A DNA stretch of 64,000 nucleotides from Bacteroidota bacterium (lineage in GTDB: Bacteria > Bacteroidota > Bacteroidia > Bacteroidales > Lentimicrobiaceae). Below are positions 27,939-36,783 of the stretch, piece by piece. The first letter of the stretch is position 1; every line of letters starts with the position of its first letter. The stretch spans positions 1 through 64,000 of the forward strand of contig JAEYSM010000043.1 of assembly GCA_023434665.1 (NCBI GenBank), written 5' to 3'. The notes below the pieces were generated by a model. It saw nothing but the letters and a program-made list of their open reading frames with translations. It did no database searches and had not been told where the DNA came from. A program made the translations under genes and the position numbers.

Positions 27939-27961
27939 CATTTCGCGGGTAAATGCGGTTT
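27923..27961 (-). terminator. Intrinsic terminator after the DUF1338 gene (minus strand)
   Basis: On the minus strand AAACCGCA (27961-27954) pairs with TGCGGTTT (27933-27926), extended inside by TACC/GGTA across a CC/AA internal loop. T residues continue to 27923. It lies 25 nt beyond the DUF1338 stop. Confidence 0.8.
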
Positions 27962-27985
27962 AAACAAAAATCAACAACAAAACTC

Positions 27986-28798
27986 TTATTTGCCCTGATA
28001 GAAATTGGTACTTTCAAAGATCTTATCAGCTGATTTGGCAATAAATCCTGAGTAAAGTTTTCCATCTGAGTCCGGATATCTTTTTGCAAATTCGTAGTAA
28101 CATGAAGGAATCTCGTGTGTGCCCTCAAGGAATTGTGTTGGCAGTTTTCCTGCCATGGTGCTTGATTGCTCGAGTAATTCTTCGGGTGTTCCTTTAACCT
28201 TTCCACCCGAATCATTAATCTTAAAACCATGTGACTCAACAAAATCATTTACAGCTTCAACACTGGTATATTTCTTTAGCCCGTTCACACTTACAGTAAA
28301 GTGATTTGCCCTGAAACCAAATACATAAACCCACGCTGCATATTCCGATTCTTCGCGAAGTTTCAGATAAGTCTCATAAGAAGGTATGCCCCAAAGATTT
28401 CCTTTGTAAATCAGTTCTCCTTTACCAACCAGTTCTACGGGAATTCTGTCGATCATTTCTTTTACCTTACGCTGCAGGAACGGAGAAAATTCTTCTGTTC
28501 TGAGCTCACTTATAAAGATCCTGGGAGCATCCCTGAATTCCTTATGCTCAAAATGGCGGGCATTGAGCTTCTTTTCTTCAAAGTTGTATGAGCCTTTATA
28601 CTCATAACCTGCTTCAATGAATTGCTGAGCCAGCACATCAATGTTGACCCTTGAATCATTGAATGTCCTGAATGCAATGTGGTCATTGAGGACCTCTTCG
28701 CCCTGCTGAATAAACAGGTCATACACTTCCTTGGCCAAAGGATTCTGAGATGTATAATCCAGCCATAATTTGTCGAAAATCTCTTGTGCTTTTAACAT
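27986..28798 (-). CDS. DUF1338 family protein (2-oxoadipate dioxygenase/decarboxylase-like)
   Basis: The protein has 270 residues from ATG 28798. A longer frame to 28864 would overlap lplA and adds a non-conserved leader. DUF1338 proteins are Fe(II) enzymes; the Pseudomonas putida member HglS converts 2-oxoadipate to D-2-hydroxyglutarate in lysine breakdown. Here His40 with Arg44 four residues later (NDHIAFRTF) matches the family's His/Arg pair. His166 (RANHFTVSV) and Glu236 (CYYEFAKR) are plausible remaining metal ligands. It is shorter than HglS (about 460 residues), so activity is inferred. It lies 46 nt after lplA on the same strand, with the YdiJ-like dehydrogenase next in line. Confidence 0.78.
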   Translation of the reverse strand: MLKAQEIFDKLWLDYTSQNPLAKEVYDLFIQQGEEVLNDHIAFRTFNDSRVNIDVLAQQFIEAGYEYKGSYNFEEKKLNARHFEHKEFRDAPRIFISELRTEEFSPFLQRKVKEMIDRIPVELVGKGELIYKGNLWGIPSYETYLKLREESEYAAWVYVFGFRANHFTVSVNGLKKYTSVEAVNDFVESHGFKINDSGGKVKGTPEELLEQSSTMAGKLPTQFLEGTHEIPSCYYEFAKRYPDSDGKLYSGFIAKSADKIFESTNFYQGK

Positions 28799-28844
28799 AT
28801 GGATAATGATTGTTTGGTGATAAACAGTACCCATTTGTAAATGT

Positions 28845-29828
28845 TCAGCACGGATTCCCGACAAAAATAGATTGTGTTACAGCTTCTGTTACAGCGGTAG
28901 GAAATACGGTAATCAGCTTTTGCCGGATAAGTTCTTCTTTTAACTTAACACCGGGCAATAATTGTCTTAGCTGCAGAAATAATTCCATAGCACCATGCTC
29001 ATTATCAGCTGCTAAAACTTCACGGATTATCCCGTCTTTTACAATAATATGGAGGCATAAGTTTCCCGAAGATGATTGCACCTGGATCCTGAATCTGAAT
29101 TCCGGAGAGTAGCCATAATTCCATTCCCATGTTTCATATTTCTCTTTAGAAAGCCGCGATATCGATTCTTTATCCGATTCGTTGAACGAGTAGGCAAAAC
29201 TGTTTTCATTCATCTCCATGATCTCTTGAAAGATGAATTGTGAAAAGTCATCCACGGTGCAAGGTGAGGGAAGAAAATCGGATATGTTTCCCACGCGACT
29301 TCTTACTGATTTTATCGCTTTGTCCTCAAAACTAACCGCTGAAGGCTTGATGGCTTTTTCCAACACTTTAAGGTCACTTGAAAAGAGCAATGTACCATGG
29401 TGGAGAATTGTATTCTTATAGAGGTGTTCAGCATTACCCGAAATCTTATGGTTACCGATAAAGATGCTGTTTTTTAATCCCATCTCTGCTTTAACCCCAA
29501 GTCGTGCCAGCACATTTATAACCGGCAAAGTGAATCTGCTGAAATCTATTGACTGTGGTTTGTCAGAGTTAGAAATAAAGGAAAAGTTAAGGTTCCCATG
29601 GTCATGGTACACGGTGCCACCTCCCGAAATCCGCCTAACAACCTTAATGTTATTAGCTTTAATGAAAGGCTGATTGATCTCGGCAAAAGCATTTTGATGT
29701 TTGCCAATTATGACAGCCGGCTCATTAAACCACAGCATAAAAGTATTGCCGCTGAAGTTTTTAAATACAAACTCTTCAGCGGCAAGATTAAAATAGGGAT
29801 TTGTTTCAGTTCTGAAAATGCAACGCAT
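28845..29828 (-). CDS. lplA: Lipoate-protein ligase A
   Basis: The protein has 327 residues. The catalytic domain has the lipoyl-AMP loop VRRISGGGTVYHD and the conserved lysine in IGNHKISGNAE, then HHGTLLFSSDL. A C-terminal accessory domain (about 250-327) is present, as in E. coli LplA. It activates free lipoate with ATP and attaches it to E2 or GcvH lipoyl domains. It lies between nrfA (33 nt upstream) and the DUF1338 gene. The second link is metabolically sensible, since 2-oxoglutarate dehydrogenase and branched-chain enzymes need lipoate. Confidence 0.93.
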   Translation of the reverse strand: MRCIFRTETNPYFNLAAEEFVFKNFSGNTFMLWFNEPAVIIGKHQNAFAEINQPFIKANNIKVVRRISGGGTVYHDHGNLNFSFISNSDKPQSIDFSRFTLPVINVLARLGVKAEMGLKNSIFIGNHKISGNAEHLYKNTILHHGTLLFSSDLKVLEKAIKPSAVSFEDKAIKSVRSRVGNISDFLPSPCTVDDFSQFIFQEIMEMNENSFAYSFNESDKESISRLSKEKYETWEWNYGYSPEFRFRIQVQSSSGNLCLHIIVKDGIIREVLAADNEHGAMELFLQLRQLLPGVKLKEELIRQKLITVFPTAVTEAVTQSIFVGNPC

Positions 29829-29861
29829 CAGTATTTATTTACCTCCCTTAGTAAGGTTTCC

Positions 29862-31340
29862 TTACTGTGGTGAAATTATTTGTCCTTCCCTCTGGATTGC
29901 CTTTGCAGTCCACTCAGGAAGTACATTTTTAATAAACTCATGTTTACTCTTTACTAAAGCCGGCATGTCAAGTCCGATAAAAGCCTGAGCCTGTTCTCTT
30001 GAATTAAGTTCAGGCATCTGAACAGGAATATTAACCCCATGGGCAATTAAAACACTGTTCAGCAGAAGTCTGCCTTCCTGAGCCTTCTGAATAGAAACAC
30101 CTAATATTCTGAGTGCTTCGGCAGGTGAGTGGAATCCTGTAGCATTACTGGCAACAACATAATCCCATCTCCATTGAGCCTGGCGAATCAACTGCAGCAC
30201 AGGTTTCATTTCCTGTTCGGTAGCTCCGTTATCCCAGGCTGCTTTTGCCTCCACATGAAGACGTGCAAGGTTCTTCTCGACAATTCGGCGTAGCTCATAT
30301 ATTTTATCCTGCCTGCCATATACGTTCTGTAAGAGTTTTTCTTCGCTTTCGCGATGGCATACCACACAGGAGCCTGAAATGTTAGCCAGTGGACTCTGTA
30401 TTTTATGATCGGTGAATTTCATACCGCCATCTCTTTTATAAGGCATGTGGCAATCGGCACATGAAACGCCTCTGTCGTAATGTACACCTGTCGTGTATTG
30501 TTCATAATCAGGATGCTGTGCTTTGAGCATTGGTGTTTTACTCAGTGCATGTACCCAGTCAACATGCTGAGTACTATCGTAGTATGCCTCCATTGCTTCA
30601 GCGCTCATACCTTTATCCCATGGGAATACGAGATATTTGGTTTCCTTGTCAAAATAATATTCAACATGACACTGGGCGCAAACCAATGACCTCATTTCTT
30701 GATGAGAAGCCTTTGTAATGTCCTGCCCGTTGCGTTGATATGCTTCTATGAGGGCCGGACGGGTAATTCTGAGGTTCATGGTTTTTGGGTCATGGCAATC
30801 CTGACAACCGATATTGTTTACTACTTCATGACCCAGATCGGACCATGCACCATTGTAGAACTCTGCAACACCCATCTGATTCATCAAACGCGGAACGTCA
30901 GTACTTTTACAAGTCCAGCATGTTGAAGGCTGGGGAACATCCGTACGCAGGGTTTCCCTGATGTCGTTGATGGCATAATAATGACCACGCGATTGTTTGT
31001 ATTCACGGGCGAAAGCATAACCTGCCCACAGCACTACCATCTCAGGTTGTTCATTTAATGCATCACGTGTAGCGCTACCTCCATATTTACTTCTGAATGA
31101 TGTGTCGAGCGTGTTTACATAACTCTCGTATTGACGGGGAAAATTCTGCCCCCAGACATCATTACGGGGCTCCCATTCAGGAATCTCACTTACCATCTGG
31201 AAGTAGAGTTGTGACTCACTTCTTCTCTCGATGATCGATGAGGCAAAAAGACCCAGGACAAAAACAATAATCACTGTTCCCAGGAAAATAAACCACGGAA
31301 TCCATGGTTTCCTTTTTCCGTTTTCTGTTGATTGTTCCAT
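29862..31340 (-). CDS. nrfA: Ammonia-forming cytochrome c nitrite reductase, catalytic subunit
   Basis: The protein has 492 residues and an N-terminal signal-anchor (WFIFLGTVIIVFVLGLF). Five haem sites are visible: the catalytic CWTCK, unique to NrfA with its lysine ligand, plus CQDCH, CAQCH, CADCH and CVVCH. The periplasmic enzyme reduces nitrite to ammonium with six electrons and also acts on NO and hydroxylamine. Electrons come from menaquinol through NrfH, encoded 83 nt upstream. It allows respiratory ammonification and nitrite/NO detoxification, fitting an anaerobic or facultative lifestyle. Confidence 0.97.
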   Translation of the reverse strand: MEQSTENGKRKPWIPWFIFLGTVIIVFVLGLFASSIIERRSESQLYFQMVSEIPEWEPRNDVWGQNFPRQYESYVNTLDTSFRSKYGGSATRDALNEQPEMVVLWAGYAFAREYKQSRGHYYAINDIRETLRTDVPQPSTCWTCKSTDVPRLMNQMGVAEFYNGAWSDLGHEVVNNIGCQDCHDPKTMNLRITRPALIEAYQRNGQDITKASHQEMRSLVCAQCHVEYYFDKETKYLVFPWDKGMSAEAMEAYYDSTQHVDWVHALSKTPMLKAQHPDYEQYTTGVHYDRGVSCADCHMPYKRDGGMKFTDHKIQSPLANISGSCVVCHRESEEKLLQNVYGRQDKIYELRRIVEKNLARLHVEAKAAWDNGATEQEMKPVLQLIRQAQWRWDYVVASNATGFHSPAEALRILGVSIQKAQEGRLLLNSVLIAHGVNIPVQMPELNSREQAQAFIGLDMPALVKSKHEFIKNVLPEWTAKAIQREGQIISPQ

Positions 31341-31423
31341 GCAATTTGATATTTTAATGTGATGGGTTAATATTTTACTTGCTACTTTTTAGACTATATA
31401 AATTAATGAATCTGTAAATATTT

Positions 31424-32017
31424 TTACTTGGCGTTATTTTCTTTAATAAAGCTTTTCAACCAGTCCGGCACTATCGATCCCATTCTCGGAACTAAAGAAT
31501 GAGGAGTAGCTGAAAGACTGTTTACTGTTCCATGTGGTGTCTCACGATGGCAATCCCAGCATCTGAAACCCATACCTTCTTCATGGTTGTCGCCGGTTAC
31601 CTGAATAATGCTTACCATGCTAACCAGGTCGGAATGGCATCTTATACAGTTTTCCTGGACTACATTTATTCCGGCACTTTTGATCTGGATAACCTGGGGT
31701 TCAGCTCTTGCAGTAAAAATACTGGCATGCCTCAAGCCATCCATGGCTTTAAAATAATAGGTCCTGAAAAAGTTGTCCTGAGGGACATGGCAATCATTGC
31801 ATACTGCCGTTTCCTTGTGACTGCTGTGCATCCAGGTGGCGTACTGCGGGTACATTACATGACAATTGATACAGGTTTCAGGATTATCTGAAAGATATGA
31901 ATGAGCCCTTGAGGTATAAATCAGGAGAAAAACAATCCCTAACATGACTCCACCCATAATTAATGCAGGCAATTTCCATCCGGTCGGAGGCTTAAGAAAG
32001 TCGATATTTTTTTTCAT
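31424..32017 (-). CDS. nrfH: Cytochrome c nitrite reductase small subunit (quinol dehydrogenase)
   Basis: The protein has 197 residues. ATG 32017 (MKKNIDFLKPPTG) is the start; a longer frame to 32086 runs across the promoter. One membrane helix (LIMGGVMLGIVFLLIY) is followed by four haem motifs: CINCH, CNDCH, CIRCH and CWDCH. It belongs to the NapC/NirT family. It oxidises menaquinol and feeds electrons to NrfA, with which it forms a membrane complex. It is the first gene of the nrfHA unit. Confidence 0.96.
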   Translation of the reverse strand: MKKNIDFLKPPTGWKLPALIMGGVMLGIVFLLIYTSRAHSYLSDNPETCINCHVMYPQYATWMHSSHKETAVCNDCHVPQDNFFRTYYFKAMDGLRHASIFTARAEPQVIQIKSAGINVVQENCIRCHSDLVSMVSIIQVTGDNHEEGMGFRCWDCHRETPHGTVNSLSATPHSLVPRMGSIVPDWLKSFIKENNAK

Positions 32018-32051
32018 AGGCCGAACTTTAAAATATGCACATGATCTGAAA

Positions 32052-32059
32052 CAAATATA
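32052..32059 (-). promoter_or_regulatory. -7 element of nrfHA
   Basis: CAAATATA on plus reads TATATTTG on minus, 34 nt before the nrfH ATG. I saw no certain CRP/FNR-type palindrome. Confidence 0.5.
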
Positions 32060-32115
32060 TGAATCCTTTAAAGATTTAAAAAGCATTCCTGAAATTTATG
32101 TAATTTTTTTTTGCC

Positions 32116-35100
32116 TCAGTAAATCATGAGTTTCTGTTCAGCACAGATTCTGCCGGTATCGGTCAGCCGGATGATATATACGCCTGATAACAGGTCGCTT
32201 ACATCGATAATTTTCTGACCAAACGGGTCCTCAATCTTGACAGTCTTTACAATCTTTCCTGTCAGATCGAAAATTTTCACATTTCCGTCCTTCGGTCCCA
32301 ATTCATATTTGTACTCTATGATCAGAAATTCTGAGGCCGGTTGTGGATATATCTTGAAACTATGACCTCTGAATTCTTCAAACTCAAATTCGGGAATAAT
32401 TATGGCAGGTGCTTTGTTTGGGAAAATATATGGCTCTGTGTAATTACCCGCTTCAAAGTGCATGAGAAGGTTATTGGCAAATATCCCTGCCAGGTCATCA
32501 TTAACGGATGAAGTGATTTCATTTATTTGTCCATTAGTAATACTCCCGATATCAGAATTCGGAAAACCGGAAGTGTTCAATTCTATCAATTTCTGAATGC
32601 CTGAAGCCTGCTCAGGATATTCTGCTTTAAGATCCTGTAAGTTTTGGAGGGCCTCGGCTATCTGTCCCATGTTCAGCAAATGAAATGATTTGAACATCTT
32701 ATCATTAAAATATCCCCTTGAATCAAGCAGTTCCGTTAATTCTGATCTCCCATCGTTAAAATCAGTATAAGCACCTCCATCTTTCAAACCGTACTGTGCA
32801 GCACTCTCCTGGTGAAGATCAATCACCTCAGTATTAAAGTAATGATCCCTGAATGCCCTGTAATTCTGCCACCTGCTCTCTAAGTCTTCCACCATACTGT
32901 ACTTAGTGTGCAGATTGTTGAGCTTGGCTAACAGATACCCGGGGACCAAAGGCTGGCGGTTGTTCAGCAGATCGAACAGGTACTCATTCCTGAAGATAAC
33001 AGGATTCTGTGTAAGCACATCAATCAGCAATGTATTGTTGAACAGGTTGTTGTTTAGAAGCTCTGAAATCACAGGGGCCGAAAGCTTCGAATCAAGCTGG
33101 CGCAGCCGGTTATAGGTACTAAGCGATGTTTCGTGATTGGTGAATTTTACACTCTCTGTTAAACCAGCGGTATTTCCTCCATCAACCACCCACCAGGAGT
33201 ACTCATGAGCATTTTCATATCGGTCCTGCCATAAAACTCTTTCCCTCTCAGCTATATACGAATCAGTGCTGAAGAGTACAGCCGAATCTGTGCTGGTTCC
33301 ATTTATATGTTCCACATTCCTCATCCAGATGTTGGTATGGAACAACGGAGCATTCTTCTGAACTTTTTCAGTATAATTATATACCAGCTTTTCACCCTCG
33401 TTAAATAAATCACTGAAAGGATATAACTTGTTGTTACTAAAACTATTAGCCGCTGTTAGTAAAGCATCGTCCGCTGCAATTCCCAGATAATATGCTATAC
33501 CCTGTCCTGACGACTCCGGTGCACTGTTTGTAATGCATATATCATATTTGTTATCAATGAACCGGTTGTGATATAATCTTAAGCCCTTATCTCCATTCTC
33601 ACTTCTGTTTTTATTCTGTGCCAGCACTGAATAATCGAAAAGTGTGAACAAATTATTTAGAATGAGATTATTGTTTTCACCGCAATCATTCACAACCACC
33701 CCTGCCAATCCTGTCAGTCCACCTCCAAGAGTCGAACATTTGAAAGTATTCGACACGATGGACAAAGCATCACAATGATCCAGGTACACTGCTGTAACCG
33801 GTTTGGGTATCGTATCGCCTGAAAAAATGGTGTTTATATTAAAGGTGTTGTTCATGATTCCACAGGCTGAATAACCTGAGAGGTAAATGCTTGTGTAATT
33901 GATTCTGAAATTAATATCGCTGATCCTGACGGAATACCCGGGGGAGGAGGTGAGTGCCCTGATTCCTGTCCTATAGCCTCTTATTTCAGCAAAAGGAGTG
34001 GAGGTGCCAAACAGGTAACTGTTTATAATCCGGAACGAAGAGTTGAAACTATATATCCCGCACCCTCTCTTAATACTTGGTTGTACGCCAAGAGACACTT
34101 CATTTATAATGGAACAGCCATCAAACACAATTCCATTGTTCTCTATAATCCTGACAGCTTCGAGGTAAGGCTCATCATTCCATAAAATCTTGTTGACAAC
34201 AAACCGGGTGTTCACAAATTTCGAAGGGTTTTTCCCTTTGGCACTCCTGAAGAAGAGAGCCCGTAAACTATTTATTATACTTGCGTTTTCTGCTTCAACG
34301 ATACCACCACCCGACAGGTTGTTTTGCCTTGAACTCTCATCAAAGGTCATTAAATCAATGGCATATCTGGCATTCTCTATCACGGCACCATTGATCATTG
34401 TTATCTTTCCTTGAGGCTGACCGGCTGAATAATCAGGATGGCCATACACCTTTATCCCCTCCCAGTATCCATGACAGTTGTTGGTCAGTTTTGCTCCATC
34501 AAGTATAAGATGTGCTCCCGGCATCACTGTTATCTGCACTCCATCACCCACTTCAATGGTGCTATGCATGGTCACTTTAGTTCCGGGTAACAGTATAATG
34601 CTTTGCAGCAGATTCTTTCCCTCAGGCCAGTCGATGTTCCCTGAAATCTCAAGCTCACCGGGTTCAACCGGCAAACACAGGTCAACCTCCCACAACCCCC
34701 GTCCGAAAGTGCCTGCAACCAGCTTCTTTCTTTTGTAATCGATCTCTATATCCGAAACAATCGTCAGTGGCAATCCTTCACCAAAGGGCACCCATTGGTT
34801 TACTATTTCGTCTCTGTAGTAAACGCCGGCGTCTGTGCCAATAAAGAACATATCATAATCTCCACCTTTGAAATACCTGATTGCGTTTACCGGAATTGCC
34901 GGAATGCCTTCCGAAAAGTTTTGCCACTTGTTGCCTCCATCGTATGTAACATAGACTCTTCTATTTGTCCAAGTGCGGTCGATAGTGAGGTAGATAATGT
35001 TGGGATTATTCGGATGGATCAGAATATCGGTCACAGATCCCCAATCTAATGATAACGAGCCCCGGGGTGTTATATCGTGCCATTCTGCCCCGTGGTTCCT

Positions 35101-36777
35101 GGTTATAAAAACTTTCGACTCATTAATATTTCCCCAGGTAGGGTTTTCAAAACCTATGCAGATGGTCGATGGATCTGAGCGTGAAATTCCCAGTGCCTGT
35201 ATCTTCTGCTCATTTGGGAAAGTAAAGTTGCTTATGCGATGCCAGTTATCGGCTCCATCTGTTGAACACCACAGGTTTTTAAGTCCCGCATAAATGGTCT
35301 TTGAATTCTCCGGATGCATGGCCACCGGTATATTATACCTCCCTTTTTCTGTAGTGTCGGGCAGGCGGCGGTAGGTAAAGTATTGACCACCATCCAGCGA
35401 CTTCAGAAGGAACTCATATGGGGATGATGATTTCCGCGGAAGCGTTACCATGTAAACTATCGAAGGATCCTCATAGTCGATCATTCCATCGTAGGCATCT
35501 CCTATATGTCCCTCTATCCACCAGGTTCCGCTGGTATGCGTGTAAAAGCATAGGTTACCATCCTGCGGACCACAAAATATGGTGTTACTGTTTTCGCTGA
35601 GCGTGATGTTGTGGAATTGAGTGTTTTGTAGTCCGTTTCTTGAAATGTCATACCATGTAACCGCCCCATCATCTGACCGGGTTACTCCTCCGTCATTACC
35701 CATCACTAACCGGTCGAATTTCTCACCTTCAAATACCAGCAAATCCCTCACATCCTTATGATACTTGTGATTGTCGTATTTCATGTATGAGGCCGTATCA
35801 CCCTTTATTTTGTACTTATACAACCATATCCCACCCAGATAAAATTCATCAGGTTCTGCATATGATGCCTTTATTTCCATCTTCCAGTAACCAAGCATTG
35901 GCATGGACTTAAAGAATAACCTTTTGAAAGACAGTCCGCAATCGTCCGACTTATACAGACTTTGTTCCGTTAAACCGGGATTCATTGAATCGTACGACTC
36001 CATAACCACCAACATACTTTCGGAATCCCCATGCATGAAGTCCACACAAATCCTCGCTACTTTGTGGTTTCGTTTAATATTAAGCCGATAGGTGATGTCT
36101 TCCCATTGGGTGCCTGCATCTTTGCTCATCAATAAAAGACTCCCTGTCGCCAGTATTAGATCGGGGTCTGCGGGACTTTGCACAAAGTCGAACAATTCTT
36201 CTGCTTGTTGCTCAAAAACAATATCCCAGTTTTCAGCCTTATCTAATGATCGGAATATACAGGTTTTACCCTTGAACTCTGTATTCAGCATAGCATACAG
36301 CGTATCATGGTCATCAGGATGGAACTTCAGATCCTGGATTATGGAGCCACCTGGAATGTTATCATTGTTCAGTCCGGTTGGTAACCATGTAACTCCGGCA
36401 TCAGGACTCATCAAAACGCCTTTGCCATATGCCCGGTTAAATCCCCAGTGTCCGGTTCCTATGTATAGATGCTTCTTATTTTCAGGGTCTGCTTCAATGG
36501 CTAAAACTCCAGTAGTAATGTGGTTATCCGATAGAGAATGCCAGTTTTCACCACCGTCATAAGTGGCAAAAATTCCTCCTGTATTGCTGCCTGCATAAAT
36601 AGTTTTGAAGTCGGTCTCATCTACCCATAATGAGGATACAAGTCCAAGCTGGGATTTTATCTCTTCCGTGGTAACAGAAGGTCCCAGTGGATACCATTTC
36701 TGGGCAAAGAGATGGGGAGTGCCCAACAGGAAGATCAGTGATGCCAATACACCTGATAAGGACAGCCTCCTTTTCAT
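32116..36777 (-). CDS. Giant T9SS-secreted BNR/sortilin-like beta-propeller protein with beta-helix and type A sorting domain
   Basis: The protein has 1553 residues and a signal peptide ending near HLFAQ. About 27-720 are sortilin/Vps10-like BNR repeats (Asp-box forms such as TYDGGENWHSL, SPDAGVTWLP, STDGADNWHRI), probably one or two beta-propellers. About 760-1110 read like a right-handed parallel beta-helix (repeated Asn-rich turns, GIMNNTFNIN). A helical segment follows, then a C-terminal T9SS type A sorting domain (FKIYPQPASEFLIIEY to the C-terminal EQKLMIY). It should be exported across the outer membrane and shed or anchored. Target unknown. It follows the PepSY gene by 6 nt, so the two are very likely co-transcribed. 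Confidence 0.88.
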   Translation of the reverse strand: MKRRLSLSGVLASLIFLLGTPHLFAQKWYPLGPSVTTEEIKSQLGLVSSLWVDETDFKTIYAGSNTGGIFATYDGGENWHSLSDNHITTGVLAIEADPENKKHLYIGTGHWGFNRAYGKGVLMSPDAGVTWLPTGLNNDNIPGGSIIQDLKFHPDDHDTLYAMLNTEFKGKTCIFRSLDKAENWDIVFEQQAEELFDFVQSPADPDLILATGSLLLMSKDAGTQWEDITYRLNIKRNHKVARICVDFMHGDSESMLVVMESYDSMNPGLTEQSLYKSDDCGLSFKRLFFKSMPMLGYWKMEIKASYAEPDEFYLGGIWLYKYKIKGDTASYMKYDNHKYHKDVRDLLVFEGEKFDRLVMGNDGGVTRSDDGAVTWYDISRNGLQNTQFHNITLSENSNTIFCGPQDGNLCFYTHTSGTWWIEGHIGDAYDGMIDYEDPSIVYMVTLPRKSSSPYEFLLKSLDGGQYFTYRRLPDTTEKGRYNIPVAMHPENSKTIYAGLKNLWCSTDGADNWHRISNFTFPNEQKIQALGISRSDPSTICIGFENPTWGNINESKVFITRNHGAEWHDITPRGSLSLDWGSVTDILIHPNNPNIIYLTIDRTWTNRRVYVTYDGGNKWQNFSEGIPAIPVNAIRYFKGGDYDMFFIGTDAGVYYRDEIVNQWVPFGEGLPLTIVSDIEIDYKRKKLVAGTFGRGLWEVDLCLPVEPGELEISGNIDWPEGKNLLQSIILLPGTKVTMHSTIEVGDGVQITVMPGAHLILDGAKLTNNCHGYWEGIKVYGHPDYSAGQPQGKITMINGAVIENARYAIDLMTFDESSRQNNLSGGGIVEAENASIINSLRALFFRSAKGKNPSKFVNTRFVVNKILWNDEPYLEAVRIIENNGIVFDGCSIINEVSLGVQPSIKRGCGIYSFNSSFRIINSYLFGTSTPFAEIRGYRTGIRALTSSPGYSVRISDINFRINYTSIYLSGYSACGIMNNTFNINTIFSGDTIPKPVTAVYLDHCDALSIVSNTFKCSTLGGGLTGLAGVVVNDCGENNNLILNNLFTLFDYSVLAQNKNRSENGDKGLRLYHNRFIDNKYDICITNSAPESSGQGIAYYLGIAADDALLTAANSFSNNKLYPFSDLFNEGEKLVYNYTEKVQKNAPLFHTNIWMRNVEHINGTSTDSAVLFSTDSYIAERERVLWQDRYENAHEYSWWVVDGGNTAGLTESVKFTNHETSLSTYNRLRQLDSKLSAPVISELLNNNLFNNTLLIDVLTQNPVIFRNEYLFDLLNNRQPLVPGYLLAKLNNLHTKYSMVEDLESRWQNYRAFRDHYFNTEVIDLHQESAAQYGLKDGGAYTDFNDGRSELTELLDSRGYFNDKMFKSFHLLNMGQIAEALQNLQDLKAEYPEQASGIQKLIELNTSGFPNSDIGSITNGQINEITSSVNDDLAGIFANNLLMHFEAGNYTEPYIFPNKAPAIIIPEFEFEEFRGHSFKIYPQPASEFLIIEYKYELGPKDGNVKIFDLTGKIVKTVKIEDPFGQKIIDVSDLLSGVYIIRLTDTGRICAEQKLMIY

Positions 36778-36783
36778 ATTTTT

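Noticed and set aside
36092..36562. Plus-strand ORF of 156 codons within the giant T9SS gene
   Set aside because: Its serine-rich composition is a by-product of the opposite-strand propeller codons.
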